Shown: one piece after another, positions 34,690 to 44,745 of the stretch
How positions within the stretch are numbered: the stretch's first letter is position 1
Layout of the letters: each line of letters starts with the position of its first letter
Translations under genes and position numbers: made by a program
The notes under the pieces: generated by a model
Told to the model about the DNA's origin: nothing
What the model saw: the letters and a program-made list of their open reading frames with translations, nothing else
The model's database searches: none
From: Saksenaea vasiformis B4078
Lineage: Eukaryota > Mucoromycota > Mucoromycetes > Mucorales > Saksenaeaceae
NCBI GenBank assembly: GCA_000697055.1
Contig: JNDT01002355.1
Span: 62,001-126,000 of the forward strand
Direction of reading: 5' to 3'
DNA: 64,000 nt

Positions 34690-35056
34690 AGTGTTTGTAC
34701 TTTGAAGCCAGAGAAGAAGCCTCACCTGTACCTCTCAGTGCATGTGGAACCCCAAGTAAAAAGCGCAGAAAACAGCCAGAATCAGTGAACTTGCTGATTT
34801 CTCTCTTACGAAAAAATGATTACGCAGTGAGTACTATGCTTTTGTTGAGAAGAAAAAGAAGGGAAACGTCTTGCTATGGCGGGCTAACAGTTATGTGATA
34901 GTACCTCGGTAATACAGCCACAGAAGCGCACGGGACAATATCGATGCTCGGGACAGGCAGACCACACGATTTTACATACAAAGCCAAGGGCAGTCGGCGG
35001 TCGAGACTGCCCTGATAAAGGAAATTGAAGGTGACTTTTTAAACGTGAATTAATAG
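34690..35056 (+). pseudogene. Decayed copy 1 of an unidentified repeated gene family
   Basis: Bases 34899-35056 are clearly similar to 36165-36322 (shared 'atcgatgctcg', 'caggcagacc', 'caaagccaagggca'). One frame reads IDARDRQTTRFYIQSQGQ and continues to LKEIEGDFLNVN-stop-like ends, the other copy reads IDARNRQTARIYLQSQGQ. Both are frameshifted or stop-interrupted nearby. The upstream part 34690-34890 is open for about 65 codons but of uncertain relation. Family not recognised; likely a mobile-element passenger or multicopy fungal gene. Confidence 0.4.
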
Positions 35057-35559
35057 TAAAATTTATGATAGCGCTCTTGATATTACTAGCAAGCATAGAC
35101 GTTGTTGAAGGTAATCAAGTTGAGGAACAGGGCAAAGACCGGCCTGAAGAAAGGAACGGTAAACAGGAACAAGAAAGCAAGCAAGGACTTAAATGTGATA
35201 CGCTTATGATTGGTACAAAAACCTTTTTATTTGCGCAGGTGCAATTCGCAAGCGACAACAGTACACGTTCGACATCAGCGGACTCCAGAAACAGCCAACT
35301 AAATTCCGAAGGATTGATAGAAAACTGAGTCTCGAGAAACGCTTGTACGTAGCGTACCAACTATAACAACTTGGGCGATCATGCTGACTTCATCGTTTAT
35401 AATGCAGGTCGCTGTCACATATCCAAATCAGCAAGGAACTACATTGCCTCCCACGGCACATTTGTAGTCCAAACATTTAAGCAATGATCCGCCAATGGTA
35501 TGCGGTAAAATGCGGCCGTTCGCGCGTATTCATAGCCTGACGACTGACTATCTTTGTGT

Positions 35560-36330
35560 TTCTACGAAAATACCCATCGGCTATTGAAGAGGAGCAAAAG
35601 TTCTTCCTACCTTTCCCATACCCGTCCTCCATCGAAGAAGTGTGCATGTTTAACATCCTCCTAACAATGTAAGAGATATCTCTTAGGTTGAAATGATTTG
35701 CTGTTGCTTATTTGTCATTTACTTCTATTCTTAACCATAGTGTCATGACTCACAGTACTTCCTTTCCGCGTTAATGACAACACCAGGTACCAGCATGCGC
35801 AATCAGAAATGGACTATACCGTCAAGCACGTTGCTCCTTTTCTCCAAAACATCTTTGCAATGGATGATTTCCTCTCTTTGGACTGGTACTCTTTATTTTC
35901 GGGAAAAAAAGAAGAAAATAACATCGATTCTTATTTTGTGGCAGGGGCACCACATCTTTTAGTATGAAAGGGATTTATAATGGCTCCGCGTTCTTCAGAC
36001 CAAACTGCATCATCATTTCCTGCAACGGAATAGAAGTGGGAAGCATAGAAATCAAGCCGCTCGGCACATGCAAGGAATTGATTGGCGCAGACAAGGCAAA
36101 AGTGGCAGAGCTCTGTAAGCGACAGCTACAACCTGCGCATGAAATCAGGTAAATCTACCAAGGAATTCGCTACCTCCACAGTACAGCGACAGAGGCCCAC
36201 TGGGCAGAAATCGATGCTCGCAACAGGCAGACCGCGCGAATTTATTTGCAAAGCCAAGGGCAATGATCCGTCAAGGCAACAATATAAACGAAATTCAAAG
36301 CGATCTTTTAACATGAATTAGTCAAGAAAT
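35560..36330 (+). pseudogene. Decayed copy 2 of the unidentified repeated gene family
   Basis: Consecutive open pieces in shifting frames: SEMDYTVKHVAPFLQNIF and SLDWYSLFSGKKEENN (about 35790-35940), then GIEVGSIEIKPLGTC and LIGADKAKVAELCKRQL (35964-36150), then the ATEAHWAEIDARNRQTARI block (36165-36322) shared with copy 1. The E-x-K within VGSIEIKP is reminiscent of PD-(D/E)XK nuclease-like folds, but this rests on a very short motif. Several frameshifts and stops mean it is not an intact gene. Confidence 0.4.
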
Positions 36331-36889
36331 GATCACATTGACAATGATCAGGTTTCCCAGATGTCCAAAGAGTGAGTGTTATGTATTCACGCATCACGCA
36401 TAATCTCTTTCAAAAGACTTTTCCTAAATAAAGCGAGTGTATTTCCTTTAGAAAGGTTTATATTGTCGTACAGCAGCAATCATCTCCATCAATTGTATTT
36501 CTTAGAGTACTAGGAGTTTCGCATTTCTGTGTGATCTTTCGAATCGGGAAACAGTTATGTATCGCTACAGGAAAATTTAGGCTTGAATTGAAGGATGCAT
36601 GTTCCAATAAGGCATGAATAAGGCCAGAGTTCTGCTTAAGCCAGTCTTATTCATGTCTGATTTTAAAGGATAAAGGCTCGCTTATCATTGATCTCACGTT
36701 TTCTTCATGTTTTGTTTTCTGTACTTCGTCGTTTCTTTAACGTGCTGCTGCATATGGCCAGCCCACGGATATTCAGAGGTGAAGTTGTACGGGTTAAGTC
36801 GTTTCTTTACGATACCTCGAAAAAAGATTTCGTTTCGTCCGTCCCTGAAAACCCCGTTCCAGGAACTCATGACAGGGTTCTGAAAGAAC

Positions 36890-37570
36890 GCTAATGGACC
36901 TCATCATCCTTTCGCAAGACATGTTCACGGCCAGTCGTCACCAATGACACGGGATCTAGACTCATCGGACCCGATCACCTTGTCCCACTGCTCCTTGGTC
37001 CAATCTACGTGCTCCTTTGCCCATCAATGCCGTCTCTTCTTATGCGAATAAAAACCTTCGTGGATGGCAATGACAATTGTACTCAATGCGACTTTCATGC
37101 ATGTTTCGGAGAACGTCGCGTGATGAGACTTCAGAGGTACACGAGGTACCCGGCGAATCGCAAGCTTGATGACTTGCCACGATCGCCTTGGCGACGAGTA
37201 CATAGGCTCGTGGACATCACGAGAGCAAAGACAACACAATCGAGCTATCCTACAGGAAAGGATGCAACGTATTGGATACGTACGAGGTGCACACGACTCC
37301 CAGGAACGACGACAACAAGCGTTGAACGCTCCATAGATATAATTACGCTTCACGACCGTTTTGTAATCTTCTTTGGTCTTCCCGATCGTGATATTGAGGA
37401 CGTCGATCCGACTTTCAACGTTTCTTATGATGTACTGGACAGTTGAACGACTGAGTCCTTTGTCATCTGCGATGGCACCATAAGACATTCCTGCCTGCCT
37501 GCCTCATTCCATAAATCATGGCAAGCTCTTCTGGAGAAAAATCGCGTTTATGTTTGTGGATGGTGTTTGA
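36890..37570 (-). mobile_element. Broken Tc1/mariner-type transposase
   Basis: Read on the minus strand: HKRDFSPEELAMIYGMRQAG, then (other frame) YGAIADDKGLSRSTVQYIIRN, a helix-turn-helix; then SGRPKKITKR, a typical Tc1 GRPR/K box; and far downstream AKEHVDWTKEQWDKVIGSDESR, which matches the W-x6-W-x-V-x-x-SDES block containing the second catalytic Asp. Frameshifts separate these blocks and the first and last catalytic blocks cannot be placed. Dead element; terminal repeats were not found. Confidence 0.8.
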
Positions 37571-38060
37571 GATAGCTTTAAAGTGGCGTAGAAGCAAATG
37601 TTAATATAGGACGACTGTAAAAAAAAAATTCGGGACAACAGATGGCTTCAGCTGACGGAACTAAAAGCCCTCCTTGCCACCAAGTGGTCTCACCCAGACG
37701 ACCCCGACTCCGCTGCTGACCAAAACTTCCATCTAGAGCCTGAAGAAGCTGATGAATTCATGCATGAAGTCGAACCCAGTAAGAACTACAAGGAACGACC
37801 TCATGATGAGCCAGAACCCACACAGTATGAATAAGGACGCTATTTGGTTAACACCATCGGACTTCGCAGGGTATATCAACGGATCGGTCGAGCCGTCCTC
37901 ATTCACAATTCGTTTAGTGTAAAGAACGTGAGAGGGAAATCGATGAGCTTAGGCGGCTGCTAGCCGACATTTCAGATCAGTTAGCCAAGAGCAACCTTTA
38001 AAAATTGAAAGGAAAAATAATCGTATACCCTACAGAAGACATCTACAGTAGTTAGGGACG
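37571..38060. other. Region with degenerate coding upstream of a hypothetical ORF
   Basis: An open stretch without a start (from about 37630) reads NRWLQLTELKALLATKWSHP and ends at a stop near 37832; a second, near 37918-38001, reads KEREREIDELRRLLADISDQ, coiled-coil-like. These may be exons or frameshifted parts of one element together with the ORF at 38061. Confidence 0.35.
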
Positions 38061-38621
38061 ATGGATTACGACGATATCCCCGATCATATAAAGCGCTTTC
38101 TACCTGTCACCCAAATCGAGTACCAATCGCACACGTCGCTCATTCGCAGGTTGATGTATGAAGAGGAAGAATGGAATAGGCACAACCATCAAGAAGAGCT
38201 CGATTTCACTGGTTGGTACGAATACGAACGGCACTATCGAAGAAAATTCGGAGGGTACGAGTATGAAGATTACCTATGGAGTATGCGTACAGATACACAC
38301 CCGATAGTCATTTCAGCCGAAAACGTGTACGCGTTCTGTGAACATATCGAAAGATGTACGGTGGAAAAATCGCCCGGCGAGGCTTGGCGTCCTTATGAAG
38401 CTATGGTTGTTACTGGTACAGGGTTCGTGAACGAATCGATCGCTCAAATCCTAACTCGGTTGATTCATCGGTATGAGGACTACGACGAGGAGTCGTTGAC
38501 AGTAAACGATTTCTTAATTCGTTACACCACGACGGATCTCCGTAAGCGACTGACCCTAGAAACCCATAACCTCTCAACTGTCATTTACACGATCGATCCT
38601 CTTCCTCCTGCACCAGGCTAG
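38061..38621 (+). CDS. Hypothetical protein, 186 aa
   Basis: Intronless ORF of 186 codons, rich in Tyr, Glu and Arg, with no recognised domain. Distinctive stretches are DYDDIPDHIKRFLPVTQIEY, GWYEYERHYRRKFGGYEYED and SLTVNDFLIRYTTTDLRKRL. The composition is not low-complexity and looks like a globular protein. Its setting among decayed mobile sequences and the degenerate coding just upstream suggest it belongs to a transposable element or is the last exon of a damaged gene; the ATG is simply the first in frame. Confidence 0.4.
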   Translation: MDYDDIPDHIKRFLPVTQIEYQSHTSLIRRLMYEEEEWNRHNHQEELDFTGWYEYERHYRRKFGGYEYEDYLWSMRTDTHPIVISAENVYAFCEHIERCTVEKSPGEAWRPYEAMVVTGTGFVNESIAQILTRLIHRYEDYDEESLTVNDFLIRYTTTDLRKRLTLETHNLSTVIYTIDPLPPAPG

Positions 38622-39771
38622 GCTTTCCTTCCTCTTCTTCCTTTTTCTTTCGTTCTATGATTTCCTCATCCGCTGCTGCTCCTTCATCCCGCTCCTTAGA
38701 CATTTTCCCTATCTCATGCATAAGGTTTTTCTTTTCACCCCTCCCTTTCCGAACTGTCACGAGCAAATATGTCCGACACAGATGCTGTGTTCAAAGTGAC
38801 ATTCCACTGCTGTTTGCGGGGTTTACTCGAATGTACGAACACTTTTCAGTTCACGGCGTCTGAGGACAGAGGTTATTCAGGAACAACTTGATCAATATGT
38901 TTCTGTGGTGCGGCGTCCTGGTAAACTTTGTCGTTCGTGAGATCTTTTTTACTTTCATACGCTCCCGCATCCATGACTTGATAGCTTTATCTTGGACTTT
39001 CCCCATACCATCTTCGTGTTCAGAAATAAAACGTACAGAAAAAAAGAATACGAAGGCATGGTTTTCGGATGGGAAACGATGACATTTCAATCATTCTGCG
39101 TCCTTTACCTACAGTATGATGGATCCGAAAACTCTGCATTGAGCATTCATCCTTCAGGTATTTTACATTTAAAGATGGATATGTACGTCCAATCCGAAAA
39201 AAAAGTCCCTTCCTCACATTAGAGAAAGATACGCCTTTAGGCGGTTGATAAAGAATACAACTGTAGCCTCAAGCCTTTTTGCAATGCCCTAAGCTTTGGC
39301 AGACCGAGGAATTTTTTGGTGTGCACCAATTTTTTTTAAGAAGGCACGGAGGATGGTTATCAGCATGGATAGGCTACATGCTTCTTTCTAGTTCAAGCTA
39401 TTTATCGTGCACCAAAACACTCTGTGAACACGTCTCAATAGAGACGATCGCGCAGACTGTCATAGCTGTGCTTACGATGGTAGGATCATGGACTGCCAGG
39501 GGCCAGAGACGAACAAGAAAACATGTCATCTGTGAACCAGCCTTACAACTGGTAAGTGGCGTTTAGGCCAGCAATTTCGCGCAGCTCAGTATAATATGTG
39601 TCAGGACATAGACCAGATGGCAAAATTGATAGACACTGATAGATATTTAGGAATTAAGCAGTGTATAAGAGATATACGTGAAAGGGACATGATACAAATT
39701 GCAAACAATCGATCAAACACGTCTTCTCGCAATTGTGCGAGTTACTAGAAAACGGGGAGGGAACTGGTTCT
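38622..39771. other. Intergenic between hypothetical ORF and MFS gene
   Basis: No gene supported. Short ORFs on both strands between 38850 and 39570 have no recognisable domain. Confidence 0.4.
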
Positions 39772-41581
39772 TTACAGTAGGTATTTATAATCTCTGCCTG
39801 ATTTTCCAACCTTGCCTTCAGTATCGATGATTTTGTTGAGATGGCCCAAGCGAAGCTTAAGTACAAATGCACACAGGGCAGCAATAAACATAGCTCCGCC
39901 ATTGATCATGTTGGATCCGACATAATGGGGTGCGTCCGAGGGCCAGCCTGAATACAGCGCAAAGGTACAAATCAAAGCGCCAAAATTGGCAATGGAGGAT
40001 ACAATGCCAGTTGCAGAGGCTACTTCTACTGCCCCTTCCTTGGAATTCGCCGTCCATGCCATGCTCTAAGGTGTACGAGTCAGTTCAGCGACCCGTCTCC
40101 TTTTTTCCTTACCAATGGAACTGTGGGATAGGTTCCACCCGCTACGACCATGAGTCCGAAATACCGAACGCCAACAGGCCCAGCAAAGCTGAGAATGGCG
40201 AACCCTGCACAGGAAGCCAGGGAACAGCCAATGATAAACCATCCGCGGTCTTCGTAATGATCACTCAGTCGTGTTATGACGTAAACCATCAGACCACCAA
40301 AAACATAAGGAGGAATACTCAGCAGACTGACTTCAATGGAGGTATAAGTGCCGATTTCCTGGACAATTTTTGGTAAAAAGTAACCCAAGGAAGTTGCTGC
40401 CATGACAGGTGTGAAATAAAGGAGCGAGAACATCCAGACCTTGTAATCCAGTAACTGGGCAGCTGCCTGTCGCCATGGAAGAGAGGCCAACGTTTCCTGT
40501 TGTTGTTGTTGTTCTCCCTCCGTATCTGTTTGCATCAACCGTTGTTTAATCAAGTCCCGCTCTTCTTCTGTCAAAAAGGTTTTTGACGTTTCGGGAGTTG
40601 CCGGTAGGACGAACAAGGTGGCGACACCAAAGATTAAAGACAGAATACCAGAAATAAGGAACAGCCTACACTTGTTGTTTCAGTTACCAAAACGCGTGCA
40701 GATTGTTGTTTGTGTTTTTTTTTTACCATTGCCAGCCGTAGAGGTTTCCACGTGTATCGATGAGTTGGATACCTGCAGAAATCAGACCACCAAAAGCACC
40801 GGAAGCAGGACCTGCCAAATAGGTGACACCAATACGCGAAGATATTTCACTGGGACGGTACCACAAGGTTGTATAGTATGCTACGCCACATCAGCGGTGG
40901 ATCAAAAAAAAAAAGAGAGAGACGTGATGGTTACGCGACACTTACTGATACCCGGCCAGAAACCAGCTTCAAAAACGCCCTAGCAATTTTTTTATCCGGT
41001 TAGTGTCAGTTTAACGAATAAATAAATAAATCTATTATTTACCAGGAGGAATCGTAAGAGATAAAAGTGCCAGGCTTTAGCTATGGCGGCCATGCAGGCG
41101 GTGACGATGCTCCACGTAATCATAATGCGAGCTATCCAGTAAGCGGGGTTTACATGCGCCATGATCAGATTGGACGGTACTTCAAAGGCCTGGAGAACAG
41201 GGTAAATAAACAAAGCAAAAGAAGGGGTGCCATTATGTCTCAATTTTTTACAATATAAGCGACATAGAATAAACCAAGGCCGATATTATTTTCGCTTGCA
41301 GAGAGGTTTGCAGTGGCGGCCAAGTTATGTCCTTGTTGCTTGTTCATGGTCATGGCGAATCCGACATTAGCTCGATCCTCCACACTCAAAAAGTAGAGGA
41401 TAAAGATCCATGGCACGATTCGCCAGTCCAATTTACGAAGCAGGTTTTTTTCGCGTTCTTCTGGACTGGAAGCTCCATTCTCACGTTTGCTTGAAGCATG
41501 GCTGGAACCGCCTCTCTGTCGAATGGCCATGACTTCCCCAGCTGGTTTTGCTTGTTCTTTTTTTTTTCCCGTGCTTCCCAC
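39772..41581 (-). CDS. MFS transporter, allantoate-permease (Dal5/TNA1) type, 503 aa
   Basis: Major facilitator of the anion:cation symporter family; plasma-membrane uptake of an organic anion such as a vitamin or allantoate-like compound (substrate not predictable here). Exons (minus) 41581-41252, 41189-41043, 40979-40946 (34 nt), 40880-40727, 40665-40113 and 40065-39772; frame closes. Motifs in order: cytosolic N-terminus with LLRKLDWRIVPWIFILYFLS, VEDRANVGFAMTMNK (the D-R-x-N-x-G motif after TM1), IARIMITWSIVTACMA, FEAGFWPGI then YYTTLWYRPSE, and a hydrophilic central loop with a Gln run. Twelve membrane segments are plausible. A decayed copy of its 3' end lies at 32608-33070. Confidence 0.92.
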
Positions 41582-44237
41582 CTTTTTGATTTGTTTAAAC
41601 GCCGCTTGATTTCATTTTGCTTACGGCAAGTCGTTGTTCATTTCTTTCATCGACGTCTAGGCACCTGAAAATATACTGAAATGGAGAAGATTGCATCTCA
41701 GTGCTCTTCTACAAAAAGGGAGGATGCGCAGTACTGTAGTTTAACCTAGATGTCTGATACATTTACGGCAAGCTTCGGCAATTCTTGTTCTAAGAGTATC
41801 TTCTCATTATTTTCATCTACACGCTGCGATTTCTTTGTAGTACTCAGCCCCTATTGAGTAAAGAACAAGGTAAACAACCTGTTACCGATGATGATGATGA
41901 TACATCTGTTTTTGTCATCGTGAGAACGCGTCTCATCCTAGCTTCAGGCGATAGTCCCCCCTTTCATTTACAGACAATTGATTTTTCCTGATCATCGCTA
42001 GATAGGCTATCGTGCCCGTCTATGCCAACGTTTCAGGGAGCGAGTTTAACATCGTCCGTTATAGGATCAAGTGAGCCGCAAAACCTGACTCGTTCACGAC
42101 GTTTCGCAATTTATCTTCAGAGATGATTTCATCCAGCTTTATTACAGAACTCCTTAAAACTTTCTCACTGTGCTACGGGCTGCTAAATGCCAACACTCAC
42201 TGTTCTGACATTTCAGTTTGTCAGCCTTTTCGATAAGCACAGCATCATTCATGACCCTCCTTGATAGTACTAGCTGCTATGTCACGATCTAATTCCGCTT
42301 TTTTTTTCCATCGATTCTTTTCCAAGTTGGGGTTCCTTGTCCACCGTGTCGGCTTGTCTGTTGACATCCGTACGCCAACAACTGGAATGTCTCCTAAGGA
42401 CAAGGAGTTCCATCCGCAATGCGAGATAAAACAATCTAGTGGAAGGATGGCTCAGAATATCGGACTGAGGAGCCCCACTCGACAACCCCGTCGCGCGATT
42501 CCCCATTCTCATCACATGTTAATGCTGCAATCTCTTTTTTTGTAGTCATCTGAGGTGTGATACGGCACAGTTTCTTCTATGCCCCGATCATGGGGAAGTA
42601 ACCAGTCCGTTCCAAAGCAAAGGCCCAATTCAGCGTGACCCGCCTTGCAGAAGTCGGCCACGGAGCGCGACGCGACATAGATCACGGACCAATGACTTTT
42701 CCTGGTCCAGATGTCGCGAAGGCGCGCTTTGAAAGCGACTGCACAGCCTTCTCCGTAGGACTTCTCTATCGGGAAACATCTTTAGCACGGGCCACATCAA
42801 GATAGGCGTCGGCATGAAAATAGAGGTCCTGACTCGCCCCAAGTCGATCGATAATGGTCGGTCACGGCCATGGCAGGATATACAACATCTTGCAAGAAAA
42901 AAGGTGTACTCGATTTTTGCAGCACAGTACACATCTTGAGGACGTAGATGCTCACACCAACTGTTTATCTTCAGTAACTCTCTGTTTAAACAGTGGTGGA
43001 TGTAGGTTAGTTGTCATAGCGGTTTAGAATAGACGTAAAATTACAGCAAATGGCGTTATTCGCCGCTATTCTATTTTATTTCATTATTTCCGTTCTCTTC
43101 CGGATCTGAATCCTTCGGTGTATGAAAAAATGTGCTTGCAAAAATTCTGTCAGCGTCACAAACTACTGTATTTCTTTGGCCCGCACATCTACGCAAGGAG
43201 CTTCGTCAGATAGTCAGAAAGCGTAACTAGACGTGTACTGATGTCCACGAGATCAAACAGGTTAAGCCTCATCATGTATTATTGTGTGTATGGATGTGGC
43301 CAGAAGCATCAACCAATAGCATAGTGGGAAAGGCAGTGAGCAAATGTCGTGTCTTTTCCATTCGCCATGCATGAGCATCGTTACAGTAGAAAAAAAAAGT
43401 CAGTGAACATTTAGCCGAGACCAAAAGGTTTTTTGCAGGTGTTAGAATGATTAGTCATGCTATGGTGTGACGGAGCGGGGATGGTTGGGTTTCTCTCTTC
43501 TTCTCAGTTAAGAAGTTTAGGTCATTTGGTTTAGATGATCATCGTTATCCTTCGTTATCTGTCAATGTGAAATTTGTAATAATACCAGATTTGGGAGTAA
43601 AGTAAAGGACTGTGTAGGACCCTGCTTGGACCAGATAAACCTTAAAAATGAGGACCAGATGACCTTCTATTTCCTTTTTTCTTCTTTCGTTATTTTTTTT
43701 CCTGGTAACAATAGTAATAATAATAAAAAATGAAACAGATAAGCAAAAAAGAAACAGATTTGCTAAGATGGAAATAAAACAAATGGGATAAGACATTCTT
43801 CTTGCTTTTATTATTATGTTTGTAAATTTAAAAAAAGGAATTTAGATTGAAAGATTGCAGTTTCGTGTGAATGCGTAGACATTCTTTTACAATTGTAAGG
43901 TTTCCTTTTTTTCATGTGACGCCTTTTTTTTTTATTATGATGATGATGATTATAAACAAAAGCAATTAGATCCCATGGGTCGATGGGCGATCAGAAATCT
44001 TTCGGGATGGATTGATTGTACGACGCGTTGGGATTCTACCGATCATGCAATATTTCGGATTAATTTATAGAAAACAGCTTTCCAAAAAGAAACAGAGGAA
44101 ATCATAGATGTACCTACTGGTTAAGAAAAGGTGTAGTACAGTTCATTTCATTTTGCGATGGACTTTTTTTAAGGTGAAATTTTTCCGGGTTCCCTTGTTT
44201 TTCTTACCTAAAGTGCACAGTCCCCCCGCTTATCGGA

Positions 44238-44246
44238 ATCAGATAA
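44238..44246 (+). promoter_or_regulatory. ATCWGATAA GATA-type site (distal)
   Basis: Sequence ATCAGATAA, about 500 bp upstream of the siderophore synthetase ATG. ATCWGATAA is the known target of fungal iron-responsive GATA repressors (Urbs1/SreA type). Site seen directly; binding inferred. Confidence 0.45.
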
Positions 44247-44327
44247 TCGGAACATATGAGATGTGGGATTTTTTGTTCAAAGAGTTTATGAAACAAGTTA
44301 AAGGAGACGAGAATCTTTACGCATGAC

Positions 44328-44332
<5 letters not shown>

Positions 44333-44365
<33 letters not shown>
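44333..44365 (+). repeat. (CT)n microsatellite
   Basis: Uninterrupted CT dinucleotides over about 33 bp, between the distal and proximal GATA sites of the siderophore synthetase promoter region. Confidence 0.9.
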
Positions 44366-44368
<3 letters not shown>

Positions 44369-44605
44369 TCTATCTATCTCCATTTCTTTAACCTTTTTTC
44401 TTTTATTGATCATGATATCAGTTAATAAATAAATAAGTCAATCACTTGTGTGCCTGTCTCTCCTCTCTCTCTCTCTTGTTTAGAGTTTAACGCGGAGACA
44501 ATCTTTATTAGATGTACTGTTGTACGATAGTGTTTTCCATCGACTACTGTTGTACAACACGTACTAACCAACCTCGGGGAAAGAAAAAAATTAACTTACT
44601 GGCCG

Positions 44606-44614
44606 ATCTGATAA
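44606..44614 (+). promoter_or_regulatory. ATCWGATAA GATA-type site (proximal)
   Basis: Sequence ATCTGATAA, 132 bp upstream of the ATG at 44746: an exact match to the extended consensus of fungal iron-responsive GATA repressors, and positioned where a core promoter-proximal operator would be. Confidence 0.55.
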
Positions 44615-44631
44615 AAATTTACCTTTTTACC

Positions 44632-44648
44632 AATCTGATCATCAGATT
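44632..44648. promoter_or_regulatory. 17-bp palindrome of two ATCTGAT half-sites
   Basis: AATCTGAT-C-ATCAGATT is a perfect inverted repeat of the GATA-type half-site, ending 97 bp before the start codon. Together with the proximal site it makes a cluster of three GATA cores within 45 bp. Confidence 0.45.
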
Positions 44649-44745
44649 AAAAAATAAAAAAAAATTTTTTCTTTCTTCTTTCTATAAAATAAAAAGGTCG
44701 TTTTATGCGAATCCTTCCTCTTCTTCTTCTTTTGTTCAACATAGT

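Larger units (their letters stand above)
41582..44745. other. 3.2-kb intergenic region upstream of the siderophore synthetase
   Basis: No gene supported. A block at 42600-42930 is relatively GC-rich and open on both strands without a recognisable domain. Simple repeats: (GAT)n near 41885-41903 and (CT)n at 44333-44365. The last 500 bp hold the GATA-type sites listed separately. Confidence 0.45.

Noticed and set aside
37024..37488. 154-aa minus ORF as an intact gene
   Set aside because: Only its first 25 residues fit a transposase; the rest is out of frame with the SDES block, so it is part of the broken Tc1 element.
44512..44745. Upstream extension of the siderophore synthetase ORF
   Set aside because: The 78-codon extension is low-complexity (Cys/Lys/Phe-rich) and holds GATA sites and leader sequence; family members begin near the ATG at 44746.
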